Assembly: GCF_001643375.1 (NCBI RefSeq)
Contig: NZ_LSHB01000006.1
Location: 35,281 to 99,280 of the forward strand
Reading direction: 5' to 3'
DNA from: Chryseobacterium sp. FP211-J200
Lineage (GTDB): Bacteria > Bacteroidota > Bacteroidia > Flavobacteriales > Weeksellaceae
Length of the DNA: 64,000 nt
Shown: positions 27,358-35,558 of the stretch, in pieces
Numbering within the stretch: position 1 is the stretch's first letter
Layout: every line of letters begins with the position of its first letter
Translations under genes and position numbers: made by a program
Notes under the pieces: model-generated
Told to the model about the DNA's origin: nothing
Seen by the model: only the letters and a program-made list of their open reading frames with translations
Databases searched by the model: none

Positions 27358-28779
27358 TTATTTCCATCCGCCTCCAAGCGCGCGATAAAGATCAACAATA
27401 CTGCTGAGTCTTTGTCTCTTGATAGAGGCCAGATTCAATTCTGCTTGTAGTGAGTTTGCCTGAGCGGTGATCACTTCAAGGTAATTGGCCATTCCGCCTT
27501 TGTAAAGGAGTTCGGCACTTTTGATTCCGTCTTTCAACGTTGTCACTTGTTCAGAAGCTTTTACTTCCTGAGCTTTTAAACTTTCATTGGAAACCAAAGC
27601 ATCAGACACTTCTCCCACAGCATTTAGAACAGATTGTCTGAAAGCTAAAACATTCTTTTCTCTCTGGATCTTAGCTACATTTAAATCGGTTTTCAATTGT
27701 CTTTTTTGGAAAATCGGCTGTGTGATGCCGCCCAAAACCGACCCGAACAATGAAGCCGGAATCTGAAACCAGTTATCAATTTTAAATGAATTGACACCGC
27801 CGTTTGCTGTGATCTTCAATGCTGGATACATATTGGCCTGCGCGATTCCCACAATCGAGTTGGACTCCAACAAAACCAATTCCTGCTGACGAACATCCGG
27901 ACGACGACTCACCATCGCCGCTGGGATTCCTGCTGAGATATTTTGAGGTAAAGATGAATCGGACATTTCTATTGTTCTGCTGATCTTATCTGGATTTTCG
28001 CCGACCAAAATACTCAATGCATTTTCCTGAATCGCAATATTCTGTTCCAGTTGCGTGATCAGAAGTTCTGTAGATTCTGTTCTCGCTTTAGCTTGCTGAA
28101 CACCCAAAGAAGTCGTTTCGCCACCTTTCCAAATTTTCTCCGTAACATCCAATGTATTTCTGCTGAGTTCCAGATTGGATTTTGCAACACTCATTTGTTT
28201 ATCAAGCATTAGTAAATTGTAATAGCCTTGAGCAATTGCTGCGACAACTTGCGTTTGGATCGCTTTCGAAGCTTCGTAAGTTTGCAGATATTGAACTCTG
28301 GAAACTTCCTGCTGATTTTTAATTTTTCCCCAAATGTCAGCTTCCCAACCTAGATTAAAAGCAGCATTGTAATCTTCAACATGACTTTGTCCTAAAAATA
28401 AATTAAGACTTTGTCCATTCATACTATTTTTGGAAGGCTTCGAGATCTGTCCCGAAACGCCAAAACTAATGTCCGGATATTGCAGATATTTAGCCTGAAG
28501 TAATCGTTCCTGCGAGGAAGCCACTTGTTTCAAAGCAATCTGCAGATCGTAATTGTTTTTGATGCCTTTCTCGATCAAGTTTTGCAAAATTGGATCATTG
28601 AAAAATTGTCTCCATTCCAGATCGGCGACGCTTGCTGTATCGGCTGTTGCCGTGTACTTGAAAGTTTCCGGCAACTCTGGACTTACTTTATCTAAAGCTA
28701 ATTTTGGCATACAGGAAACCGCACTAGCGACGACTGCTGTTGATACCAAAATCTCTTTTATTTTTGTGATGATGTTCAT
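27358..28779 (-). CDS. Outer-membrane efflux lipoprotein (OprM/NodT family)
   Basis: This 473-residue protein has a lipobox AVSC (Cys23). Two OEP repeats are present, with long coiled-coil helices such as NNYDLQIALKQVASSQERLLQAKY near 90-115 and the family signatures AAFNLGWEADIWGKIKNQQ and SRRPDVRQQELVLLESNSIVGIAQANMYP. It is the TolC-like exit duct of the RND pump encoded upstream. It is the last gene of the operon and is separated from the RND gene by the dispersed element copy B, so its dosage may be set separately. Confidence 0.95.
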   Translation of the reverse strand: MNIITKIKEILVSTAVVASAVSCMPKLALDKVSPELPETFKYTATADTASVADLEWRQFFNDPILQNLIEKGIKNNYDLQIALKQVASSQERLLQAKYLQYPDISFGVSGQISKPSKNSMNGQSLNLFLGQSHVEDYNAAFNLGWEADIWGKIKNQQEVSRVQYLQTYEASKAIQTQVVAAIAQGYYNLLMLDKQMSVAKSNLELSRNTLDVTEKIWKGGETTSLGVQQAKARTESTELLITQLEQNIAIQENALSILVGENPDKISRTIEMSDSSLPQNISAGIPAAMVSRRPDVRQQELVLLESNSIVGIAQANMYPALKITANGGVNSFKIDNWFQIPASLFGSVLGGITQPIFQKRQLKTDLNVAKIQREKNVLAFRQSVLNAVGEVSDALVSNESLKAQEVKASEQVTTLKDGIKSAELLYKGGMANYLEVITAQANSLQAELNLASIKRQRLSSIVDLYRALGGGWK

Positions 28780-28835
28780 TTATTTTCTTTTATATAAATT
28801 ATTTTAAAGCATTGTTTTGGAACATAGAATATTGT

Positions 28836-28943
28836 GCAGCCCGACTTGAGCGGAAATCCTTTTTTGCATGTTTGCTCGTACTATTTGAACTAAAAACGTG
28901 AGCAAAAAAGATTGGGAGCGGAAGGCGGAAATAGCTGCCCAAA
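28836..28943 (+). repeat. Dispersed stem-loop element, copy B
   Basis: Starts GCAGCCCGACTTGAGCGG and ends with GAAATAGCTGCCCAAA. Arms CTTTTTTGC and GCAAAAAAG surround a variable loop of about 40 nt. It is inserted between the RND permease and outer-membrane factor genes of one operon. Confidence 0.85.
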
Positions 28944-28970
28944 ACAATGCATCAAATATTGATTGACGTT

Positions 28971-31900
28971 TTAAATATAATTCAAAGCCGCTTTTTCTTT
29001 TTTGAGTTTGCGTTTCTTTCTGCTTGGCATTTTCTCATGCAAATATTGGAAGATCACATACATCACCGGAATGATGAAAATCCCGAATACAACACCTGTG
29101 AACATTCCACCAACCGTGCTGATTCCAATCGAATGGTTTCCTTTTGCCGCCGCACCTTGTGACCAGACCAATGGCAACATTCCAATGATAAAAGCAAATG
29201 ACGTCATCAAAATTGGTCTCAAACGCAATCTTGAAGCTTGAAGAGCAGATTCAATCAAAGTCTTGCCTGCTTTTCTTCTCTGAACAGCAAATTCCACAAT
29301 CAGAATCGCATTTTTGGCAAGCAATCCAACAAGCATGATCAATCCAACCTGAACATAAATATTGTTGTCAATCCCAGCCAAACCTGTAAAAGCATACACT
29401 CCGAAAATACCTGTAGGAATCGTCAAAATAATAGCAAATGGCAAAATGTAACTTTCATACTGCGCCGCCAATAAGAAGTACACAAACAAAATACTTAGAA
29501 GGAAAATGAATCCGGTTTGTCCACCAGTTTTGATCTCTTCACGCGTGATTCCTGTCCATTCGTAGCCGTAACCTCTTGGTAATGATTGTTTCGCAGTTTC
29601 TTCCACCGCTTTGATCGCATCTCCAGTACTGTAACCAGGTTTTGGCGTTCCATTAATTGTCACGGCGTTGAAAAGGTTATTTCTAGTCACCGTTTCTGGT
29701 CCGAAAGTTCTTTTCAAGGTTACCAAGGTTTTCACCGGAACCATTTCGCTTTGGTTGTTTTTCACATAGATCCCTTCCAATGAATTAGCATCAGTTCTGT
29801 AAGGAATATCTGCTTGAGCCATCACTCGGTAGTATTTTCCAAATCTGTTGAAATCCGAAACGAAACTACTTCCGTAATAGATCTGCATTGTCTGCATCAA
29901 GTCGGTTACTGAAACGCCCAATTGATTGGCTTTATCCGCATCCACCTGAATGGTGTATTGAGGATTTCCTGCTGCGTAAGTCGTAAACGCAAACGCAATC
30001 TCTGGACGTTTCATCAATTCTCCAATGAAGGCCTGAGTCGTAGTTCCCAATTGTTCAAAAGAACCGTTGGTCTTGTCCTGCAACATAAACTCAAATCCGG
30101 AAACGTTACCAAAACCTTGAACAGTAGGGAAGTTGAAGAAGAATGTGCTGGCATCTTTCACTTGCGAAACTTTCCCTGTCAATGCAGCTGCGATCTGATC
30201 TGGGTCACTCACAGCACCTCTTTTGTCGAGGTCTTTCAGCTTGATGAAACCTGCAGCGTAAGGCGATGCGTTGGCATTACTGATGAAATTTAGACCATCT
30301 GCGACCCAAAGGTGTTTAGTAGATTCTTCCTTATTGATAATGTTGTCAATTTGAGAAGTCGCTTTGTGTGTTCTTTCCAATGAACTTCCTGGAGGCGTGT
30401 TCACAGCGAACAATACAAAACCTTGATCTTCCGTTGGGATAAATCCTGTAGGTGCTTTATTAATTAAGAAAATTGTAAAAGCCGTTATTAGGACAAGTCC
30501 GCCAACGCCGACCCATTTGTTTTTAATTAAGAATTTGAGACTGTAAATATATTTTTTGGTCAGATTATTAAAACTTGTATTAAAAGCGTTGAAAAATCTC
30601 GCTCCAAATCCAGTTTTGTGACTGTGTTCACCATGTTCACCTTGAGGGTCACTTAGTAAAAGCGCACACAATGCCGGACTTAGTGTCAATGCATTAACCG
30701 CTGAAATTAAAATCGCAATTGCCAAAGTGAAAGCAAACTGTCTGTAGAAAACACCTGCTGGACCTTGCATAAATCCTACCGGAACGAAAACCGCTGACAT
30801 CACCAATGTGATGGAAATAATGGCTCCCGAAATTTCACTCATCGATTCTCTTGTCGCTTGGTCAACTGGCAGACCTGTGTGTTCCATCTTGGAATGGACA
30901 GCTTCCACAACCACAATCGCATCATCGACGACAATTCCAATCGCCAGAACCAATGCAAACAATGTCAACATATTGATACTGAATCCGAACAAATTCAGGA
31001 AGAAAAATGTACCGATAATCGCTACTGGAACCGCAATCGCCGGAATCAATGTCGATCTGAAATCCTGAAGGAAAATATAAACCACAATAAAAACCAAGAT
31101 AAATGCAATCACCAAAGTCTCAACAACCTGATGGATAGAGGCGTCCAAAAAGTCTTTGGAATTGTACATGATGATCGGTTCCACACCTTTAGGAAGTGTA
31201 GTCTTCATTTGCTCAACTTGCTTCTCAATTTCTGTGATGATCTCATTGGAGTTGGAGCCAGCCGTTTGTAAAATTGCGAAACCAGCAACTGGTTTTCCGT
31301 CAACTCTGTTAGATGCAGTGTAACTGTAAGAACCAAATTCGACTCTTGCCACATCTTTCAATCTCAAAAATGAACCATCATTGTTGGATTTGATTACGAT
31401 ATTTTCGTAATCTGTGTTTTGATTAAGTTTCCCTTTGTATTTTAAAATGTATTCATAAGTTTCCTTGCTTCCTTGTCCCAATCGTCCAGGCGCAGCTTCA
31501 AGATTGCTATTTTTGATCGCAGCCAGAACTTCTTGAGGAGACAAGCCATTATCAGCCAATCGGTCTGGCTTCAGCCAAACTCTCATCGAGTAATCTCTGG
31601 CGCCGAAAACCTGAGCCTGCGCAACGCCGGGAATACGCTGTATCTCTGGAATGACATTGATCTTCAAATAATTCTGCAAGAAAAGTTCGTCGTATTGTTT
31701 TGGGTCGTTACTGGAAAGTCCCATAAACATGATCATACTGTTCTGAACCTTCTGAGTCGAGATTCCTGCCTGAACAACCTCTTGCGGAAGTTGGCTCATC
31801 GCTTTGGATACTCTGTTTTGAACGTTTACCGCTGCATTGTCAGGATCTGAACCTTGTTTGAAAAAGATACTCAGTGTCATCGATCCATCGTTACTGGAAT

Positions 31901-32141
31901 TCGAGGTCATATAAGTCATATTTTCTACACCATTCACTGCTTCCTCGATTGGATTGGCAACCGAACGGGCTACAACTTCGGCATTTGCGCCGGGATAAGA
32001 TGCGGTGACCTGCACGCTTGGTGGCGCAATATCAGGGAATAACGTAATCGGCAATTGAAATACCGAAAGTAATCCCAATAGTAATAAGATGATCGAAATA
32101 ACCGTTGAGAGTACCGGTCTTTCTATAAATTGTTTTAGCAT
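28971..32141 (-). CDS. RND multidrug efflux permease (HAE1/AcrB type)
   Basis: This 1056-residue inner-membrane transporter shows the full HAE1 pattern. The N-terminus RPVLSTVISIILLLLGLLS is the first membrane helix, SYPGANAEVVARSVANPIEE starts the porter domain, and GIVVDDAIVVVE carries the proton-relay aspartates in TM4. A second porter half and six further helices follow. It exports hydrophobic compounds by proton antiport with the adaptor and OMF encoded beside it. It follows the adaptor gene by about 100 bp. Confidence 0.96.
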   Translation of the reverse strand: MLKQFIERPVLSTVISIILLLLGLLSVFQLPITLFPDIAPPSVQVTASYPGANAEVVARSVANPIEEAVNGVENMTYMTSNSSNDGSMTLSIFFKQGSDPDNAAVNVQNRVSKAMSQLPQEVVQAGISTQKVQNSMIMFMGLSSNDPKQYDELFLQNYLKINVIPEIQRIPGVAQAQVFGARDYSMRVWLKPDRLADNGLSPQEVLAAIKNSNLEAAPGRLGQGSKETYEYILKYKGKLNQNTDYENIVIKSNNDGSFLRLKDVARVEFGSYSYTASNRVDGKPVAGFAILQTAGSNSNEIITEIEKQVEQMKTTLPKGVEPIIMYNSKDFLDASIHQVVETLVIAFILVFIVVYIFLQDFRSTLIPAIAVPVAIIGTFFFLNLFGFSINMLTLFALVLAIGIVVDDAIVVVEAVHSKMEHTGLPVDQATRESMSEISGAIISITLVMSAVFVPVGFMQGPAGVFYRQFAFTLAIAILISAVNALTLSPALCALLLSDPQGEHGEHSHKTGFGARFFNAFNTSFNNLTKKYIYSLKFLIKNKWVGVGGLVLITAFTIFLINKAPTGFIPTEDQGFVLFAVNTPPGSSLERTHKATSQIDNIINKEESTKHLWVADGLNFISNANASPYAAGFIKLKDLDKRGAVSDPDQIAAALTGKVSQVKDASTFFFNFPTVQGFGNVSGFEFMLQDKTNGSFEQLGTTTQAFIGELMKRPEIAFAFTTYAAGNPQYTIQVDADKANQLGVSVTDLMQTMQIYYGSSFVSDFNRFGKYYRVMAQADIPYRTDANSLEGIYVKNNQSEMVPVKTLVTLKRTFGPETVTRNNLFNAVTINGTPKPGYSTGDAIKAVEETAKQSLPRGYGYEWTGITREEIKTGGQTGFIFLLSILFVYFLLAAQYESYILPFAIILTIPTGIFGVYAFTGLAGIDNNIYVQVGLIMLVGLLAKNAILIVEFAVQRRKAGKTLIESALQASRLRLRPILMTSFAFIIGMLPLVWSQGAAAKGNHSIGISTVGGMFTGVVFGIFIIPVMYVIFQYLHEKMPSRKKRKLKKEKAALNYI

Positions 32142-32169
32142 AAGAAGTTTAGTTTTTTGTTGAGATGTT

Positions 32170-32218
32170 AAACTGTGAATTCGTAAAATCGCTTTGCAAT
32201 TCAGCGATTCAACAGTTT
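32170..32218 (-). other. Intercistronic hairpin in the efflux operon
   Basis: Outer arms AAACTGT / ACAGTTT and inner arms AATCGCT / AGCGATT form a two-part stem between the adaptor and permease genes. There is no long T-run on the minus strand, so it is more likely a processing or mRNA-stability element than a terminator. Confidence 0.4.
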
Positions 32219-32240
32219 TACAAATCGACGATTTAACGTA

Positions 32241-33401
32241 CTATAAAGGCGTTGCTGTCAATAAGCTGTCAGAAGAGATCATTTTTGGTTTGATAGATGC
32301 GCCGTCTTTCAAGCTGCCCAAACCTGTGAATACGATCTGATCACCTTTTTTAAGTCCTTCGGAAATGAAATAGTAATTGTCAGTTTTTCCCGAGATTGTA
32401 ATCGGTTTGCTGGTCACTTTTTTGTCTTTCCCAAGAATGTAAACGTAAGTTTTATCCTGAATTTCGAAAGTCGATTCTTGCGGAATAACGACTGCATCTG
32501 ATAATAATTGAGGCATTCTTACTTTTCCAGTGTTACCGCTTCTCAAGGTTCCGTTCGGATTTGGGAAAGTAGCACGAACCGTGATTGCGCCAGTACTTTT
32601 ATCAAATTGTCCATCGATCATTTTCATTTTTCCTTTTTCGGAATAGGTCGTGTTATCAGCAATCACCAGATCCACCAACGGCATGTTTCTCATTTTTTCT
32701 TCGAGTGTTGCTCCGACATATTTCTTTTGGAAAGCAATAAAATCGATCTCACTGATGGAGAAGTATGCATAGATCTCGCTGATGTCTGACACGAAAGCCA
32801 GGGGCGTAGCATCTGTTCTGGAGATCAGGCTTCCTTTTTTGTAAGGAATTCTTCCAAGATAACCGCTGACAGGTGCTGTGATTGTTGTAAAACCATTCGT
32901 TATTCTTGAACCGCTCAAAGATGCTTTTGCCTGAGCTGCTGTTGCAACTGCGACGGCGTAATTGGCCTTTGCTGTTTTCAACTGAACGTCGGAAACCACT
33001 TTCTCTGCAACCAAAGTGGTGAGTCGGTCAACTTCCACTTTCATTTTCTGAATGTTGGCATTGGCCGCTTGCAGATTGGCGCTTGCCATATTCACTTGCT
33101 CGCCATAAGACCTGGAATCTATTTTGAATAAAGGTTGTCCCGCTCTTACAAAAGCACCTTCTTCCACATAGATCTTGTCCAGATAACCATCAACCTGAGA
33201 TCTAATCTCGACGTTGTTTTTTCCTTCTAAGGCGGTCGGGAATTCCTGGAAAGTTGAAGTGTTGGAAGTGATTACGGTATAAACTGGCAATTCGGGAGCT
33301 GGCGGTAATGCGCCTGCGCCTTCTGCCGCCTTTGTACAATTTTGTAAAAGTATGATACTCGATAGAAGTACGATAAATTTTAGTTGTGTAATAGTTTTCA
33401 T
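32241..33401 (-). CDS. RND efflux membrane-fusion protein (AcrA-like)
   Basis: This 386-residue lipoprotein has Cys22 in LLQNC. It contains the lipoyl half-motif VEIRSQVDGYLDKIYVEEGAFVRAGQPLF, a coiled-coil hairpin at about 100-165, the second lipoyl half TTITAPVSGYLGRIPYKKGSLI, and the C-terminal beta-barrel and membrane-proximal domains. It links the permease to the outer-membrane channel in the periplasm. It is the first gene of the operon and its upstream region carries three TetR-type operators. Confidence 0.95.
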   Translation of the reverse strand: MKTITQLKFIVLLSSIILLQNCTKAAEGAGALPPAPELPVYTVITSNTSTFQEFPTALEGKNNVEIRSQVDGYLDKIYVEEGAFVRAGQPLFKIDSRSYGEQVNMASANLQAANANIQKMKVEVDRLTTLVAEKVVSDVQLKTAKANYAVAVATAAQAKASLSGSRITNGFTTITAPVSGYLGRIPYKKGSLISRTDATPLAFVSDISEIYAYFSISEIDFIAFQKKYVGATLEEKMRNMPLVDLVIADNTTYSEKGKMKMIDGQFDKSTGAITVRATFPNPNGTLRSGNTGKVRMPQLLSDAVVIPQESTFEIQDKTYVYILGKDKKVTSKPITISGKTDNYYFISEGLKKGDQIVFTGLGSLKDGASIKPKMISSDSLLTATPL

Positions 33402-33462
33402 TTGAAGTTTGAATTATAGATTAAGTTAGATATGTTCTGATTAATTTTAGGGTTATATTTCC

Positions 33463-33473
33463 TAACAGTGTTA
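33463..33473. promoter_or_regulatory. TetR operator candidate 1
   Basis: TAACAGTGTTA, a perfect inverted repeat around one base, in the context CCTAACAGTGTTAATG. It is 62 bp upstream of the adaptor start. Confidence 0.7.
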
Positions 33474-33580
33474 ATGATTTGTTCAAAAAAATATAACATT
33501 TGATTACATTAAGATCTTAGTTTTCATAATAGTTTATTTTGATATTGTTTTTTTAATTTAGTTTTAAGCGCTAATAAATC

Positions 33581-33591
33581 TAACAGTGTTA
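33581..33591. promoter_or_regulatory. TetR operator candidate 2
   Basis: TAACAGTGTTA again, in the context TCTAACAGTGTTAATG, 118 bp from copy 1. Confidence 0.7.
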
Positions 33592-33666
33592 ATGTTTTAA
33601 AGCAAATTTTGACTCTTCTAAGATCACTATCAAAATAGCCGCAAATTAATTAATTGTTAATTTTCC

Positions 33667-33677
33667 TAACAGTGTTA
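33667..33677. promoter_or_regulatory. TetR operator candidate 3
   Basis: TAACAGTGTTA in the context CCTAACAGTGTTAATT, 21 bp downstream of the tetR stop codon and 86 bp from copy 2. Confidence 0.7.
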
Positions 33678-33697
33678 ATTTCTTAGCACAAAAAAAA

Positions 33698-34294
33698 TTA
33701 TAATGATTTTATAAAAGCAGAAACCGTTTCGTCCAATGTCGTCTTGTTCATTGTAGACGGAATATCCGCATTTCTCATCATCATAATAGAGATCAATCCG
33801 TGAACGGCTGAAAACAAAGCGTGAGAAGAGTGGCAGGCATTATCGGGATTAGACCCTTTCTTATTAATGATTTCCAAAGTGGATTCGTACAACATATCTT
33901 GGAATGAGGAGAATTCTTCCTTCATCAAACCTTTTCCGCTGCATTGCATTCCCAAGCCAAACATCAATTGGTAATATTCTTTATTCTTGAAAGCAAATTT
34001 CCAATAAGCATCCACAATTGCAGTCAGCTGATCTTCTGGCGTTTCGTGTTTTTTCTGCGCTTTCAATAGTTCAATGTGAAGCTGATGAAAACCATTTAAT
34101 GAAATCTCATACAAGATCGCTTCCTTTTTCTCAAAATGATCATAAACCACCGGTGCGCTATATTCAATAGCATCTGCGATCTTGCGGATAGAAAGGGAAG
34201 CCCAACCTTCTGTCTTGGCCAAGTTGAAAGCCTCCTGCAAGATATTTGCACGGATAGATTCCTTTTCTCGTTGACGACGTTCGTGTAAACCCAT
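33698..34294 (-). CDS. TetR-family repressor of the efflux operon
   Basis: This 198-residue protein has a TetR helix-turn-helix at about 12-60 (ILQEAFNLAKTEGWASLSIRKIADAI, APVVYDHFEKKEAILYE) and a helical ligand domain resembling TetR_C_33-type (WHG-like) regulators. It is encoded directly upstream of the RND operon on the same strand. Four copies of one palindrome, three before the adaptor gene and one before tetR itself, suggest repression of both the pump and its own gene. The inducer is unknown. Confidence 0.93.
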   Translation of the reverse strand: MGLHERRQREKESIRANILQEAFNLAKTEGWASLSIRKIADAIEYSAPVVYDHFEKKEAILYEISLNGFHQLHIELLKAQKKHETPEDQLTAIVDAYWKFAFKNKEYYQLMFGLGMQCSGKGLMKEEFSSFQDMLYESTLEIINKKGSNPDNACHSSHALFSAVHGLISIMMMRNADIPSTMNKTTLDETVSAFIKSL

Positions 34295-34311
34295 TATTAT
34301 TATAATTATTC

Positions 34312-34322
34312 TAACAGCGTTA
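34312..34322. promoter_or_regulatory. TetR operator candidate 4 (autoregulation)
   Basis: TAACAGCGTTA, a one-base variant of the other three, 17 bp upstream of the tetR start codon and probably overlapping its promoter. Confidence 0.7.
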
Positions 34323-34392
34323 GCAAAACTACAACTAAAACTTCTTAAGTACCAAACAAATTTCTTTTTTTAACATTAATTAAAATAAGATC

Positions 34393-35409
34393 TTACTCAG
34401 AAAGGTGATTCGTGGTCAGCCATTTAGGGAATTCTTTGTCAATCAATTTATCTGCAAAGTCAATGTACCAGCTGTATCCGTTGCGTCGCTCTTCCGAAAT
34501 ATCCAAATAATTATATTTGACACTGCCATCTCTATCGCCAAAGATCGGTCTGTGGGTTTTGAGGTCATAAAATCTTGCCCACACCACAGAACCTTTTTCT
34601 TCCGATAATATGCGGACGGTTTTGTCATTTTGCTTCACCACTTTGTAGCTGTAGCCCTCGATCTTATTGTCTTTGAACCATTTTATGGCACTTTTTACCG
34701 ATTTTTCAATGTCAGGAGTTACTGCTTGAAGCATCAGAAATCTAACAATTCCTACAGATTCGCCAGTGGCTAAAGAAATTGGTTCAAAGGCTCTGGCTTT
34801 CGCGGGTTGCAAAGTGATCTCATCATATTGGTCTGCCCAGATGGTGGGAACGCCATTTTGTAAAACCTGATTTTTAATGATCGATCCGATTCCTTTTTGA
34901 AGCGCGATCTTCGATTTTGATTTTAATTCCGCGTTGACAACATCAAAGTCATTTTTTCCTTCTGACACATTATAAAGAACCGTCAAAGCATTGATCATCG
35001 CATTGTCATTGTAGGTGATCTTCTTTCTGTAAATGGACTTGTTGGGATAATATTGCGGAAAACCACCATTTCCATATTGCATCATTAGTAGATATTGGAT
35101 CCCTTTTTCCGCAGCAGAAAGATAGGCCGCATTTTTTGTGGCTTTATAGGCTTTTACCAATGTCGTGATCTCCCTGGTCGTCGCATTGTTATCAATTGTG
35201 GCATGCTCGTCACCTGTAGCCTTTATTTTTTCTGAGAGCGTTTTGTCCAGTGGCAAATTATAATTAACAGCTTTACCATCGTTTAGCTGTTTGCCCCAAC
35301 CACCGATTGGTAATTGATAAATCAATAATTTTTCTGCTAGCGTGTCTTTTACCTGAGAATAGTAAGATCCAGAAATTAATAAAGTAAGTGCAAAAATGCC
35401 TGCTTTCAT
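34393..35409 (-). CDS. Pectate lyase (PL10-like)
   Basis: This 338-residue protein has a signal peptide (about 1-18) after the preferred ATG at 35409. The motifs LPIGGWGKQL, EHATIDNNATTREI, QYLLMMQYGNGGFPQYYP, ITYNDNAMINALTVLY and NGVPTIWADQYDEITLQPAKARAFEP match the polysaccharide lyase 10 (PelA) pattern, with an all-helical toroid fold. It cleaves polygalacturonate by beta-elimination outside the cytoplasm. No other pectin genes are nearby, so it seems a lone degradative enzyme. Confidence 0.88.
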   Translation of the reverse strand: MKAGIFALTLLISGSYYSQVKDTLAEKLLIYQLPIGGWGKQLNDGKAVNYNLPLDKTLSEKIKATGDEHATIDNNATTREITTLVKAYKATKNAAYLSAAEKGIQYLLMMQYGNGGFPQYYPNKSIYRKKITYNDNAMINALTVLYNVSEGKNDFDVVNAELKSKSKIALQKGIGSIIKNQVLQNGVPTIWADQYDEITLQPAKARAFEPISLATGESVGIVRFLMLQAVTPDIEKSVKSAIKWFKDNKIEGYSYKVVKQNDKTVRILSEEKGSVVWARFYDLKTHRPIFGDRDGSVKYNYLDISEERRNGYSWYIDFADKLIDKEFPKWLTTNHLSE

Positions 35410-35558
35410 GTTGATGTGATATTCCTGTAAAATTATACAAAATAACCGATACATATATTATTTGTAAATTGTGATTCGATTAAAAATTGATTTATTTTTA
35501 ATTATAACCTTTTATAGTACGGTATTTGATATAGCTAATTTTGTTAATATTTTAAGAT

